A stretch of DNA of 64,000 nucleotides from an uncultured Gammaproteobacteria bacterium. Lineage in GTDB: Bacteria > Pseudomonadota > Gammaproteobacteria > Pseudomonadales > Pseudohongiellaceae. How positions within the stretch are numbered: position 1 is the first letter of the stretch; each line of letters starts with the position of its first letter. The position numbers were made by a program, and so were the translations under genes. The stretch spans positions 62,001 through 126,000 of the forward strand of contig CAJXVC010000002.1 of NCBI GenBank assembly GCA_913060975.1, in the 5' to 3' direction. The notes below the pieces were generated by a model, which searched no databases, was not told the DNA's origin, and saw only the letters and a list, made by a program, of their open reading frames with translations. Positions 1-9,206 of this stretch are shown here, one piece after another.

Positions 1-1
1 A

Positions 2-223
2 GCCGATGGTGATTTGCTGACGGCAGAAGAGGGCCAGCAGATTGATACTGCGGTCGCGGCCCTGGCCAAGGCGGTTCAGGAAGCCGACAGCAAACAATTA
101 CACGAGCAAACAGAAGCCCTTAATCGCCTGAGCGGGGAATTTGCGGCCCGGCGCATGGACTTGCATATCAGTAAGGCCTTGCGCGGCGAATCGATTAATA
201 AAGTGGAATCAACGCCCGAATAA
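2..223 (+). CDS. hscA: HscA, Fe-S cluster assembly Hsp70 chaperone (C-terminal fragment)
   Basis: Only the last 73 codons are present; the frame is open from the window edge, so the gene starts upstream. The tail (…FAARRMDLHISKALRG…) matches the C-terminal helical lid of HscA, the specialised Hsp70 that works with HscB to release Fe-S clusters from the IscU scaffold in the cytoplasm. Identification rests on this tail plus the two following ISC genes (fdx and iscX) in the standard isc operon order. The substrate-binding and ATPase domains lie outside the window and cannot be checked. Confidence 0.88.
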   Translation, partial: ADGDLLTAEEGQQIDTAVAALAKAVQEADSKQLHEQTEALNRLSGEFAARRMDLHISKALRGESINKVESTPE

Positions 224-245
224 GGGCCGGAATAAAGAGCCAGAC

Positions 246-584
246 ATGCCAAAATTAACCATTCTTCCCCATGAAGTGATTTGCCCGGAAGGCGCTGAAA
301 TAGAGGCCGAGAGCGGGGAGACCATTCTCAATAATGCCCTGAAGCATAAAATTTCCATCGAGCACGCCTGTGAGAAGTCCTGTGCTTGCACCACCTGTCA
401 CGTCATTGTCCGTGAAGGCTTTGATTCGCTGGATGAAGCCTCCGAGAACGAGGAAGACTATCTGGACAAGGCCTGGGGGCTGGAGCCGGAGTCGCGGCTG
501 AGTTGTCAGGCGTTGGTGACGGACGAAGATCTGGTGATCGAAATCCCCAAATACACTATCAATATGGTCTCTGAAGATCACTAA
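246..584 (+). CDS. fdx: ISC-type [2Fe-2S] ferredoxin
   Basis: A 112-residue adrenodoxin-type ferredoxin that supplies electrons for Fe-S cluster assembly. The cluster ligands are visible as C42-x5-C48-x2-C51 and C87, with the extra C46 typical of the bacterial ISC ferredoxin (HACEKSCACTTC). Length equals the family norm. The frame is open back to 141, but the ATG at 246 gives the expected N-terminus MPKLTILPHE. It lies 22 nt after hscA and 14 nt before iscX, so the three are almost certainly co-transcribed. Confidence 0.96.
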   Translation: MPKLTILPHEVICPEGAEIEAESGETILNNALKHKISIEHACEKSCACTTCHVIVREGFDSLDEASENEEDYLDKAWGLEPESRLSCQALVTDEDLVIEIPKYTINMVSEDH

Positions 585-598
585 TTACGAGGTTTCCC

Positions 599-796
599 AT
601 GAAATGGACTGATGTCTACGATATTGCCATGGCGTTAACCGATGAATTTCCGGATATTGACCCGCAATACATCAATTTCGTTGACCTGCACAGCAAGATC
701 GTCGCGCTGGAAGAATTCGACGATGAGCCTTCGCGCAGCGGTGAGAAAATACTGGAAGCAATTCAAGCTGCCTGGATCGAAGAAGCCGCAGATTAA
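599..796 (+). CDS. iscX: IscX, Fe-S assembly regulator protein
   Basis: A small acidic protein of 65 residues starting MKWTDVYDIAMAL, matching IscX (YfhJ), which binds IscS and iron and tunes ISC assembly; it is usually the last gene of the isc operon. The D-x-D-P and L-E-E-F-D-D-E-P segments are the conserved acidic patches. An intrinsic terminator follows directly, consistent with the operon ending here. Confidence 0.95.
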   Translation: MKWTDVYDIAMALTDEFPDIDPQYINFVDLHSKIVALEEFDDEPSRSGEKILEAIQAAWIEEAAD

Positions 797-797
797 G

Positions 798-819
798 CCC
801 TGAAAAATCAGGGTTTTTT
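798..819 (+). terminator. Rho-independent terminator of the isc operon
   Basis: Inverted repeat CCCTGA (798-803) / TCAGGG (808-813) with an AAAA loop, followed directly by six T. It begins 2 nt after the iscX stop codon. Confidence 0.88.
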
Positions 820-833
820 GTCACTTTAAAGCG

Positions 834-862
834 TACAAAACCAGCAAATTACCACGTATAAT
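834..862 (+). promoter_or_regulatory. Sigma-70 promoter of ndk
   Basis: A perfect -10 hexamer TATAAT at 857-862, with a weak -35 match TACAAA at 834-839 at 17-bp spacing. It lies between the isc terminator and the ndk start, so ndk probably has its own transcription start near 869. Confidence 0.6.
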
Positions 863-901
863 GCGCGCTCTTTTGCGTTTACCACAATACTGGGAGTTAA
901 G

Positions 902-1324
902 ATGGCGATTGAACGTACTCTTTCCATAATCAAGCCGGATGCGGTTGCCAAGAATGCTATTGGCGACATCATCAGCCGTTTCGAAAAAGCCGGACTTAAA
1001 GTTGTCGCAGCAAAAATGCTGCAATTGGACGACGAGTCAGCCGGTGGTTTTTACGCTGAGCATAAAGAGCGTCCGTTTTTTCCTGATCTGATTGAATTCA
1101 TGACTTCTGGCCCTGTGGTTGTTCAGGTGCTGGAAGGCGAAGATGCGATCGCATTGAACCGTAAATTGATGGGTGCGACGAATCCGGCCGACGCAGAGCC
1201 AGGCACAATTCGTGCTGACTTTGCCAAGTCGATCGATGCCAATGCCGTTCACGGTTCGGATTCCGCTACTAGCGCCGAGCGTGAAGTCGGTTATTTTTTT
1301 ACTGACACGGAAATCTGTTCCTGA
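902..1324 (+). CDS. ndk: Nucleoside diphosphate kinase
   Basis: A 140-residue enzyme that passes the ATP gamma-phosphate to nucleoside diphosphates through a phosphohistidine. The catalytic His117 lies in the signature NAVHGSDS, and the N-terminal [12 protein letters not shown] strand is conserved. Length is standard. It stands between its own promoter and rlmN, an order common in gammaproteobacteria; the 31-nt gap to rlmN allows read-through. Confidence 0.97.
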   Translation: MAIERTLSIIKPDAVAKNAIGDIISRFEKAGLKVVAAKMLQLDDESAGGFYAEHKERPFFPDLIEFMTSGPVVVQVLEGEDAIALNRKLMGATNPADAEPGTIRADFAKSIDANAVHGSDSATSAEREVGYFFTDTEICS

Positions 1325-1355
1325 AGCACGATCCAGCCTTTGAGGTAGGTAGAGC

Positions 1356-2516
1356 ATGACGGAAATCAACAAACCCAATCTGGCCGGAATGGGCCGCGAC
1401 AGACTGCGTTCCCTGTTTAAAGACATGGGGGAGAAGTCGTTTCGTGCCGATCAGGTGCTGAAATGGATTCATCAGCGTGGTGTAGTTGATGTTGATGTCA
1501 TGACGGATATCAGCAAGTCCTTGCGCGAGAAGCTCAAGCAGGACACCGTTATTGCTCTGCCCGATGTTGTTGCCGACTATCCGTCCAATGATGGCTGCCA
1601 CAAATGGCTAATCGAAGTCGCCAGTGGTAGTCGCGTTGAGATGGTATTTATCCCCGAAGCGGGCCGCGGCACCCTGTGTATTTCCTCGCAGGCCGGATGT
1701 TCGTTGGATTGCAGTTTCTGTGCCACCGGCAAACAAGGCTTTAATAGTAACCTCACTGTGGCTGAAATTATCGGTCAACTCTGGTGGGCGAATAACAAGC
1801 TTGGCGGATTCGGGGCAAAGATTGAACGCCCGGTCAGCAATGTGGTAATGATGGGCATGGGCGAACCATTGCTCAACTTTGATAACGTACTCGAAGCAGT
1901 TAACCTTATGATGGATGATTGCGCTTACGGCTTGTCGAAACGCAAAGTCACTATCAGCACATCAGGTGTTGTTCCGGCTATTCGCAAACTCAGTGAGTAC
2001 ACTGACGCGTCATTGGCCATTTCATTACATGCACCGAACGACAAATTACGTAGCGAGATCATGCCGATCAACAAGCGCTATCCGATTGCGGAGCTGTTGG
2101 ATGCGGTTAAAGGCTACATGTCCAGCTTGCCAGATAAACGCGTACCCGTGATCGAATATACGCTGATTGCCGGTGTCAATGATCACCGTCAACATGCACG
2201 TGATCTTGCCACTTTACTGGTAGATTTCCCTTGCAAGATAAATCTGATTCCATTTAACCCGTTTTCGCTGAGCGACTATCGACGACCGAGTAAGACTGCG
2301 ATCAGTAATTTTCGTCAGATATTGCAGGACGCCGATTACACGGTCACCGTGCGGACTACACGCGCCGATGATATTGGCGGCGCCTGTGGCCAGTTAGTGG
2401 GAGCGGTGCAAGACAACACGCGCCGCAGTGACAGGCATCGTCAAAAAGCTGCGGAGGCCGCAGGAAAAGCCTTCACGAGCACTGATAATTTGGCCGTTTC
2501 GGCCGACAGACTATAA
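1356..2516 (+). CDS. rlmN: Dual-specificity 23S rRNA A2503 / tRNA A37 C2-methyltransferase
   Basis: A 386-residue radical-SAM enzyme that methylates C2 of A2503 in 23S rRNA and A37 of some tRNAs. The radical-SAM cluster motif C115-x3-C119-x2-C122 (CSLDCSFC) is present, and the second catalytic cysteine is C344 in the GGACGQL segment, so both cysteines needed for the ping-pong mechanism are there. The [11 protein letters not shown]-binding loop is also seen. It is first in the pilW-rodZ-ispG-hisS-yfgM-bamB-der series. Confidence 0.97.
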   Translation: MTEINKPNLAGMGRDRLRSLFKDMGEKSFRADQVLKWIHQRGVVDVDVMTDISKSLREKLKQDTVIALPDVVADYPSNDGCHKWLIEVASGSRVEMVFIPEAGRGTLCISSQAGCSLDCSFCATGKQGFNSNLTVAEIIGQLWWANNKLGGFGAKIERPVSNVVMMGMGEPLLNFDNVLEAVNLMMDDCAYGLSKRKVTISTSGVVPAIRKLSEYTDASLAISLHAPNDKLRSEIMPINKRYPIAELLDAVKGYMSSLPDKRVPVIEYTLIAGVNDHRQHARDLATLLVDFPCKINLIPFNPFSLSDYRRPSKTAISNFRQILQDADYTVTVRTTRADDIGGACGQLVGAVQDNTRRSDRHRQKAAEAAGKAFTSTDNLAVSADRL

Positions 2517-2545
2517 AGCAGAGCAACCACTTTGGTAGCAAATCG

Positions 2546-3346
2546 ATGATATTGCGTAAGTTGGCGTTCAGAGCAGCTGTATTGGGACTAGCGTGCATTG
2601 CCATGCTGCTTTCATCCTGTGTGACGACTACCACGGGCGGCTTCAATGTCGACGCGTCAGAAGAGCAAGCGGTAGAAGATTACGTACAGCTTGCCATCGC
2701 CTACTACGACGCGGGCGATATGGGTGGCGCCAGACGTCACATCAATAATGCTCGGCAGATCAATGCGCGGCATCCTGCTGTCTATAACATTCTCGCTTTG
2801 GTTTTTCAGACCGAAGGTGATTTGGATCTTGCGGAAGAAAATTTTCAGCGCGCCATCAATCTGGATCGGGATAATTCCCGCGCGCGAAATAATTATGCAG
2901 CGCTACTCTTCAATCAGAATCGCTTCGAAGACGCCTATGAGCAGTTACGCATAGTCACAGAAGACGTTGATTATCCGGGTCGCGCCATAGCTTTTGAAAA
3001 CCTTGGTCGTGCCGCTTTGCGTACCGATCGAACAGTCGAGGCAATACAAGCATTTGGTCGCGCAGTGCAATTGAATTCAAATCTGTATATCTCCTCATTG
3101 GAATTGGCGATCTTGAGTATGAGCGAGCAGCAATGGTCTGCCGCGTTACAGCGATTTCAGCAATATCAGACAACAGTCGAATTTTATAATATCCCACATA
3201 CGCCTCGCGCGTTGTTGACGGGTATTCAATTAGGTGCGCATTTTAGCGACCAGGATATGGTTGATGAATATGCGTTAATTCTGACCACGTTGTATCAGGA
3301 CACTCCTGAGTACGTGATTTACCAGCAACTGAGTGATGCCAACTGA
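2546..3346 (+). CDS. pilW: Type IV pilus biogenesis/stability lipoprotein PilW (PilF)
   Basis: A 266-residue lipoprotein: a hydrophobic N-terminus ends in a lipobox (MLLSSC), followed by tandem TPR units from about residue 45 (A-x-Y-x-x-x-G and N-A-R-x-x-x-P-x-x-Y-N patterns). PilW/PilF is the outer-membrane pilotin needed for assembly of the PilQ secretin. The position between rlmN and rodZ is the conserved location of this gene. The following rodZ frame stays open upstream into this gene, but its likely start lies 31 nt after the pilW stop. Confidence 0.9.
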   Translation: MILRKLAFRAAVLGLACIAMLLSSCVTTTTGGFNVDASEEQAVEDYVQLAIAYYDAGDMGGARRHINNARQINARHPAVYNILALVFQTEGDLDLAEENFQRAINLDRDNSRARNNYAALLFNQNRFEDAYEQLRIVTEDVDYPGRAIAFENLGRAALRTDRTVEAIQAFGRAVQLNSNLYISSLELAILSMSEQQWSAALQRFQQYQTTVEFYNIPHTPRALLTGIQLGAHFSDQDMVDEYALILTTLYQDTPEYVIYQQLSDAN

Positions 3347-3377
3347 AGATTCACACAACTCGCAAGAGGGGCAGGCC

Positions 3378-4562
3378 ATGAACGAAACTGAAATCCGTTC
3401 TGCCGGCGCGTTGCTGCGTGAAGCTCGTGAAGCCAAAGGGCTTGATGAGAAGGCGATTGCAGATAAGCTGCATATTACCGTGCACTATATCAAAGCGCTG
3501 GAGTCAGACCAGTTCGAGAAATTGCCCGGTACTATTTTTGCCAGAGGCTATCTGAAGAGTTATGCCGGTTTGGTTGAAGCCGACAAGACCGAGATTATCA
3601 GTCGCTTCGAGGCAATCACTGGTAGTAGCAGCCCGGCACAGTCCAGTGCTACTGGCATCACGACGCGCACTGCCGCATCCGGACATTGGTCGCCGCAGGG
3701 GCGCAGCTCGGCCCGCAATACGCGGTGGGTATTTGCCTCGCTGGGTGTCTTTGTCGTTGGTTCAATAGGCTTGTGGTTGTATAGCTCGATCACGGATGAT
3801 GCTGTTGAAACTCAATTGGCCACAACCGCGTCACAGCGGCCAGAAACGCCAACAACCCAGGCGAATGCCGAGCCGGCAGCTACCGATTTACGCACATCTG
3901 CTGTAACGCCTTCAGCGATAGCCTCGACTTTAGATGGATCACCTGCCGTGCCGGTGAGTTCGACAAGCAATTCTACAAATTCGGTGCAAGCCACGAGCGC
4001 GGCTCCTAATCCTGCTGCAGTCACCTCAGCCATCGAACCAGCAGCAGAGCGAGCGATTTCTGCGTCCGACAGTGTGATAGATGATGCCGTAGGCAGTAAT
4101 CTGGAGGAGCCAGTCACAGAGGCTGCAGCCCAAATAGAGGCGCCAGCCATGATCGCGGCTGCTGAAACCGCCGATATTGCAGCGTCGCCAGTGCGTAGTG
4201 AATCCACTGTTGAAGTGACCGAGATTACTGTGAACGAGCCGGATGCGTCGGGGCCGGCGATCAGTGTGTCTCAGCTACCCAATGGCGATCGGATGATTGC
4301 TGTCGATGGGCAAGAAGGTGACGACGTGCTGCGTATTAATTTTAATGGCGAGAGCTGGGTTGAAGTCAATGATGGCAGCGAACAGCCTATTTACCAGGAT
4401 TTACGCATCGCCGGAGATGTGCTCGAGATTACCGGGCAGGGGCCATTTAATGTATTGCTGGGCGATGCCCCGCTTACTCAACTTATTTTCAATGGTAGTG
4501 AGGTCGATGTCAGTGACGAAGTGCGTATCGACAATTCGGCCAGACTTACCGTAGGTTTATAG
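3378..4562 (+). CDS. rodZ: Cytoskeleton protein RodZ
   Basis: A bitopic membrane protein of 394 residues that links MreB to the cell-wall elongation machinery. Order: cytoplasmic helix-turn-helix of the HTH_25 type (about 8-70), basic stretch, one membrane helix (about 117-137), a long Ala/Ser/Thr-rich linker (about 140-300), and a C-terminal beta-rich DUF4115 domain. An upstream start at 3333 overlaps pilW, but the ATG at 3378 follows an AAGAGGGG ribosome-binding site at proper spacing. The linker is compositionally biased and unlikely to be conserved in sequence. Confidence 0.92.
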   Translation: MNETEIRSAGALLREAREAKGLDEKAIADKLHITVHYIKALESDQFEKLPGTIFARGYLKSYAGLVEADKTEIISRFEAITGSSSPAQSSATGITTRTAASGHWSPQGRSSARNTRWVFASLGVFVVGSIGLWLYSSITDDAVETQLATTASQRPETPTTQANAEPAATDLRTSAVTPSAIASTLDGSPAVPVSSTSNSTNSVQATSAAPNPAAVTSAIEPAAERAISASDSVIDDAVGSNLEEPVTEAAAQIEAPAMIAAAETADIAASPVRSESTVEVTEITVNEPDASGPAISVSQLPNGDRMIAVDGQEGDDVLRINFNGESWVEVNDGSEQPIYQDLRIAGDVLEITGQGPFNVLLGDAPLTQLIFNGSEVDVSDEVRIDNSARLTVGL

Positions 4563-4566
4563 CAAC

Positions 4567-5679
4567 ATGCGATCCGAATCTTTTATTCAGCGCCGCAAGA
4601 CTCGCCAGATCATGGTCGGCAATGTGCCGGTCGGTGGTGATGCGCCAATCTCGGTGCAAAGTATGACCAATACTGAAACGACTGACGTCGCTGCGACGTT
4701 GGAGCAGATCAACCGACTGCAAGTCGCAGGCGTTGATATTGTTCGCGTTTCCGTACCGACAATGGATGCGGCTGAGGCCTTTAAAAAGATTCGCGCCGAA
4801 GTGCAGGTTCCACTGGTAGCTGATATTCACTTTGACTATCGCATCGCTCTGGAAGTTTTGGAAAATGGTGTTGATTGCCTGCGCATTAATCCCGGTAATA
4901 TTGGCTCCGAAGAGCGTATTCGTCAGGTTGTCGACAGTGCTCGCGATAAAGGTATTCCCTTGCGCATAGGGGTCAATGCCGGCTCGCTGGGTAAAACCCT
5001 GTTGCGTAAATACAAAGAACCCAATGCCGAAGCCATGGTGGAATCAGCGCTGACGCAGATCGACATACTCGACAGACTCAATTTTCAGGATTTTAAAATC
5101 AGTCTCAAAGCGTCAGAAATTTTCATGACGCTCAAAGCTTACCGTAATCTTGCTACCCAGATTGACCAGCCATTCCACTTGGGTATTACCGAGGCGGGGG
5201 GGTTGCGCTCCGGCACCGTAAAATCAGCTATCGGCCTCGGCGCTTTGTTAATGGATGGTATTGGTGACACGATTCGAATTTCGCTGGCGGCAGATCCTGT
5301 CGAGGAAGTGAAAGTCGGTTTTGATATTCTCAAGAGTCTGGGCTTGCGTTTCAAAGGCGTCAACCTGGTTGCCTGCCCAAGTTGTTCCCGCCAGAACTTT
5401 GACGTGATTGGAGTGGTGAATGAGCTCGAATCGCGTCTGGAAGACATCACAACACCGATTGATGTGGCAGTTATTGGTTGTATCGTCAACGGACCGGGCG
5501 AAGCAAAAGTAGCCGAAATCGGCTTGACTGGCGCGTCGCCGAGCAATCTTGCTTACGTCGAAGGGGTTCCAAATCATAAAGTACAAAATGAGAATCTGGT
5601 GGATGAGCTGGAAGCCATGATTCGGCAACGAGTAGCGGCCAAGCAGGCTGTTGAAAAGGACGTTATTGCCTCTGACTAG
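4567..5679 (+). CDS. ispG: 4-hydroxy-3-methylbut-2-enyl-diphosphate synthase (flavodoxin)
   Basis: A 370-residue [4Fe-4S] enzyme of the methylerythritol phosphate route to isoprenoids; it converts ME-cPP to HMBPP. Cluster ligands C270, C273 (ACPSCSR) and C305 (GCIVNGPGE) are all present, with the fourth ligand Glu in NGPGE. It starts 5 nt after rodZ, suggesting translational coupling. Cluster supply would come from the ISC machinery at the window start. Confidence 0.97.
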   Translation: MRSESFIQRRKTRQIMVGNVPVGGDAPISVQSMTNTETTDVAATLEQINRLQVAGVDIVRVSVPTMDAAEAFKKIRAEVQVPLVADIHFDYRIALEVLENGVDCLRINPGNIGSEERIRQVVDSARDKGIPLRIGVNAGSLGKTLLRKYKEPNAEAMVESALTQIDILDRLNFQDFKISLKASEIFMTLKAYRNLATQIDQPFHLGITEAGGLRSGTVKSAIGLGALLMDGIGDTIRISLAADPVEEVKVGFDILKSLGLRFKGVNLVACPSCSRQNFDVIGVVNELESRLEDITTPIDVAVIGCIVNGPGEAKVAEIGLTGASPSNLAYVEGVPNHKVQNENLVDELEAMIRQRVAAKQAVEKDVIASD

Positions 5680-5727
5680 GCAAACCTCATTACCCTCACT
5701 ACCTTCTATCCCATCAAGCAATTCATT

Positions 5728-7011
5728 ATGGCAAAACTACAAGCAATCAGGGGAATGAATGACATTCTCCCTGGACAATCTCTGACCTGGCAATATCTGG
5801 AAAGCTGCTTTCATCGAGTAGTGCAGCGCTATGGGTATCAGGAAATTCGTTTCCCGGTGCTGGAACAGACGCAGTTGTTCAAGCGGTCAATTGGTGAGGT
5901 CACTGATATCGTCGAGAAGGAAATGTACAGTTTCGATGATCGCAATGGCGATAATCTGAGTATGCGTCCGGAAGGTACGGCTGGCTGTGTGCGTGCGGCG
6001 GACCAACATGGTCTGCTCTATAATCAGCAGCAACGACTTTGGTACGCTGGTCCAATGTTCCGTCACGAGCGCCCGCAAAAGGGCCGTTACCGCCAATTTC
6101 ATCAATTTGGTGTTGAAGCATTTGGCATGGCGGGCCCGGATATCGATGTGGAGTTGTTGCAACTGGCTGCTCAGCTCTGGCAAGAACTGGATATTGCCGA
6201 GTTTCTGACGCTGGAGATCAACAATATCGGTAGCGCTGCTGACCGCAAGGCTTATGGCGCCGAGCTAACGGCGTTTCTGGAATCCCGCAAAGAGAATCTG
6301 GACGAGGATGCCAGCAAACGCATGTACAGCAACCCCATGCGTGTTTTGGATAGCAAGAACCCGCAAGTTCAGGAAGCACTCGAGGGCGCTCCCGAATTGG
6401 CAGCTTTTGTCAGTCAGGAAAGCATTGAGCACTACGCCATGCTCAGAGCCATGCTCACTGAGCTAGGCATCGCCTTTCGCGAAAACGCCCGTTTGGTGCG
6501 CGGTCTGGATTACTACAATAATTGTGTCTATGAGTGGACCACCGACACGCTCGGCGCCCAGGGCGCCGTATGCGGTGGCGGTCGCTATGATGGGCTGGTT
6601 GCGCAACTGGGTGGCAAGCCCACGCTGGCGGCGGGATTCGCTATCGGTGTAGAGCGCCTCGTCCTGATGCTCGATTCGCTAGAGAAAGTCCCTGCCGAAG
6701 CCTTGCATCCGGTTGATATTTATGTACTTTCCGTGGGGAAGGTCGCGCCGTCATTGGGCCTGCAGGTAGCCGCCGAATTGCGCCAGAAGTATCCACAATT
6801 GGGCATTGTCAGCCATTGCGGCGGTGGCAAGTACAATAGCCAGATCAAGAAAGCATTCAATAGCGGGGCCAGTCTCGCTGTCGTATTGGAAGCGGGGCAA
6901 GACGGGGATAACGCGGCTGTTGACGTGAAGATTCGCCGCCTCGGCGACAGTGACGAGTCTCGCGACGTTGCCCTGACGGACTTGACCACGCAAATCGCGG
7001 AATTTCTTTAA
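5728..7011 (+). CDS. hisS: Histidyl-tRNA synthetase
   Basis: A 427-residue class II synthetase. Visible motifs: RPEGTAGCVRA (motif 2 region), HERPQKGRYRQFHQFGVEA, the histidine-A signature GLDYYNNCVYEW, GGGRYDGL, and the C-terminal anticodon-binding domain from about residue 330. No clear Shine-Dalgarno is visible before the ATG at 5728. It sits between ispG and yfgM as in E. coli. Confidence 0.97.
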   Translation: MAKLQAIRGMNDILPGQSLTWQYLESCFHRVVQRYGYQEIRFPVLEQTQLFKRSIGEVTDIVEKEMYSFDDRNGDNLSMRPEGTAGCVRAADQHGLLYNQQQRLWYAGPMFRHERPQKGRYRQFHQFGVEAFGMAGPDIDVELLQLAAQLWQELDIAEFLTLEINNIGSAADRKAYGAELTAFLESRKENLDEDASKRMYSNPMRVLDSKNPQVQEALEGAPELAAFVSQESIEHYAMLRAMLTELGIAFRENARLVRGLDYYNNCVYEWTTDTLGAQGAVCGGGRYDGLVAQLGGKPTLAAGFAIGVERLVLMLDSLEKVPAEALHPVDIYVLSVGKVAPSLGLQVAAELRQKYPQLGIVSHCGGGKYNSQIKKAFNSGASLAVVLEAGQDGDNAAVDVKIRRLGDSDESRDVALTDLTTQIAEFL

Positions 7012-7120
7012 CTTTCAGGGTATAAGACGGCAATTCTGATGCCTGAGATTGAACAAACGGGTATCATTGCGGTCTTTTATACTATCGCAATTCATTAGTA
7101 GCATTTTTAGGAGTACGTCC

Positions 7121-7789
7121 GTGGCATTACAGGCGGAAGAAGAAGAAACCATTGAACGCCTCAAGGCCTGGTGGAAAGAAAACGGCCAGCGTCTGGTGAC
7201 TATTGTTGTCGTTGTTGTAGCAGGCTATAGCAGCTGGATTTTCTGGCAGAATTCGCAAACGGCCACAGTTTCAGCAGCCTCTGATCTGTATGAGCAAGTC
7301 TTGAGCCTGGCCGTGACTGACGGTCAGACTGAAGTCGGTGCGGAAGACCGCCAGACTATTATTGCTCTCAGCGAACAATTGCGCAGCGAATTTGCCGACA
7401 CTGACTATGCCCGCTTTGCCGCCATGTACGCCGCACAACAATACGTGGCCATGGATGAGCTTGCTTCAGCTGAAGCCTCTTTGCGCTGGATACTGGATAA
7501 TCCACGCAGCGGATTGTTCAGCCAACCGGATGAAGCGCTTGAATTAACCGCGAGTTTACGACTCGGCCGGGTATTGTTGGCTCAGGGCGAGGCGGAAGCG
7601 GCTCTGCAATTGGTCAACAGTGTCGACCCACAATCATTCGAAGCTTCTTACGCTGAATTGCGTGGTGACATTTATGTTGCCATGGATCGAGTTGTCGATG
7701 CTCGTGAGGCCTATACTGCTGCACAACAAGCCGGATCTACCAGCTCCTGGTTGCAAATGAAAATGAATAGTCTGGCTGATGAGAGCTAA
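7121..7789 (+). CDS. yfgM: YfgM-like membrane-anchored TPR protein
   Basis: A 222-residue protein with one membrane helix (about residues 22-43, TIVVVVVAGYSSWIF) and a periplasmic TPR region, matching YfgM, the ancillary SecYEG translocon subunit that works with PpiD in periplasmic folding. I chose the GTG at 7121, which follows a TAGGAG site by 7 nt and gives the typical acidic N-terminus VALQAEEEETIERLKAWW; the longer open frame from 7049 begins with a TTG and adds an atypical stretch. It lies between hisS and bamB as expected. Confidence 0.88.
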   Translation: MALQAEEEETIERLKAWWKENGQRLVTIVVVVVAGYSSWIFWQNSQTATVSAASDLYEQVLSLAVTDGQTEVGAEDRQTIIALSEQLRSEFADTDYARFAAMYAAQQYVAMDELASAEASLRWILDNPRSGLFSQPDEALELTASLRLGRVLLAQGEAEAALQLVNSVDPQSFEASYAELRGDIYVAMDRVVDAREAYTAAQQAGSTSSWLQMKMNSLADES

Positions 7790-7801
7790 TTCCCTTTGAA
7801 G

Positions 7802-9010
7802 ATGTCTGTATTCCAACTGCACAACGTGAATTTTCATGCCCTGCGCGCTACCAGTCTGGCTGGAGTGATGCTGGTGACATTGTCTGCCTGTTCGGCTATG
7901 AATCCGCTGAACTGGTTCTCCGATGATGAAGTTAACCCACCGGCCGAGTTACAGGATTTCACGCGTGAAGTCAGCATGCAGCGTGCCTGGAGTGTCAACG
8001 TCGGGAATGGTCAGGGTAATGCCTATAACAAGATAACGCCGGCACTGGATGGCAGCACGCTGTACGCTGCCAGCGTCAATGGCAATGTGGTCGCAGTGAA
8101 CGCCGACAATGGTGACATTATCTGGCGGACTCGTATCGACGGCACCATTACTGGTGGTGTTGGTGCTCGCAATGGCCTGGTCATGATTGGCACAGAAGAG
8201 GCCGAGGTAGTTGTGCTGGAGCAAAGCTCTGGTGAAATTCGCTGGCGCCAGCCAGTGTCCAGCGAAGTCTTGTCAGCGCCACAAACCAATGGTGATATCG
8301 TCGTCGCGCAAACGGTCGACGACAAGCTGGTGGCATTGGAGTATTCCGATGGCACGCAGCGCTGGATATACGAAACTACACAACCGGCACTGACATTGCG
8401 TGGCACCAACCGGCCCGTTATTACTTCAGTTGGAACTGTCATCGCTGGCTTCAGCAACGGCACCATGGTGTCTGTCGCAGCCGAGGATGGTATTTGGCGC
8501 TGGGAAGAACGCATCGCGATTCCTGAAGGACGCTACGATATTGAACGTGTCATTGATGTTGATGGGCAGCTGTTGCTCGATGGCAACCGAATTTTGGCCT
8601 CCAGTTACCAGGGCAATCTCATGGCGCTCGATATTATGAGTGGTCGCATAGTCTGGGGAATGGAAGCATCCAGCTATAATGGCCTGGCGCGTGGTTTCGG
8701 AAATCTTTACTACAGCAGCGACGACAGTCATGTTGTGGCAGTACGCGACAACAGTGAAGACATTGCCTGGCAAAACTCTGACTTGGAATATCGTGAGCTC
8801 ACGGCGCCAACAGCCATCAATAACTACATTGCCATTGCTGACTTTGAAGGCTACGTCCATTTGCTGTCGCAGATCGATGGTCGAATGGTCGGCCGAACGC
8901 GCGTCGATAACGACGGTGTTCGTGCGCCTATGATAGTTCGCGCTGGCATGCTCTATGTGTTCGGCAACAGTGGGCGCCTGGTTGCGCTGCGACTGCAACA
9001 ACAGTCTTGA
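7802..9010 (+). CDS. bamB: Outer membrane assembly lipoprotein BamB
   Basis: A 402-residue lipoprotein of the BAM beta-barrel insertion complex. The signal peptide ends in the lipobox TLSAC (about residue 24); the rest is a PQQ-type eight-bladed propeller with repeated A-x-x-G-x-x-x-A-x-D-x-x-x-G-x-x-x-W units such as NADNGDIIWR and DIMSGRIVWG. ATG 7802 is 12 nt after yfgM. The stop codon lies inside a short decayed tandem repeat that runs into the intergenic space. Confidence 0.95.
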   Translation: MSVFQLHNVNFHALRATSLAGVMLVTLSACSAMNPLNWFSDDEVNPPAELQDFTREVSMQRAWSVNVGNGQGNAYNKITPALDGSTLYAASVNGNVVAVNADNGDIIWRTRIDGTITGGVGARNGLVMIGTEEAEVVVLEQSSGEIRWRQPVSSEVLSAPQTNGDIVVAQTVDDKLVALEYSDGTQRWIYETTQPALTLRGTNRPVITSVGTVIAGFSNGTMVSVAAEDGIWRWEERIAIPEGRYDIERVIDVDGQLLLDGNRILASSYQGNLMALDIMSGRIVWGMEASSYNGLARGFGNLYYSSDDSHVVAVRDNSEDIAWQNSDLEYRELTAPTAINNYIAIADFEGYVHLLSQIDGRMVGRTRVDNDGVRAPMIVRAGMLYVFGNSGRLVALRLQQQS

Positions 9011-9118
9011 ACGCCTAAAACAGTCTTGAACGCACAAAACAGTCCCGAGCGCTCATAACAGACAAAAACGCTAGAAAGTCATGAGCACCGAGTAACTATC
9101 TTGAACCCGGAAAACTGT
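9001..9118. repeat. Decayed 19-bp tandem repeat over the bamB stop codon
   Basis: Units at about 9001, 9020 and 9039 share the form ACAGTCttGAaCGC…AAA with a 19-bp period; more degenerate copies follow (about 9058, 9077 and 9096). The first copy contains the bamB TGA (9008-9010). The rest of the 196-nt bamB-der gap, to about 9206, shows no gene or clear terminator. Confidence 0.7.
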
Positions 9119-9206
9119 CCAGAGCTGAAGTAGTGTTAAATCTGCTGCTTGAATTCTGACACGCCATCCACAACCAGCTCAATTTATTAGCTATCAGGCA
9201 ACTACA

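Noticed and set aside
8426..9037. 203-residue minus-strand ORF over bamB
   Set aside because: It is the complement of the conserved BamB propeller; no domain and no RBS.
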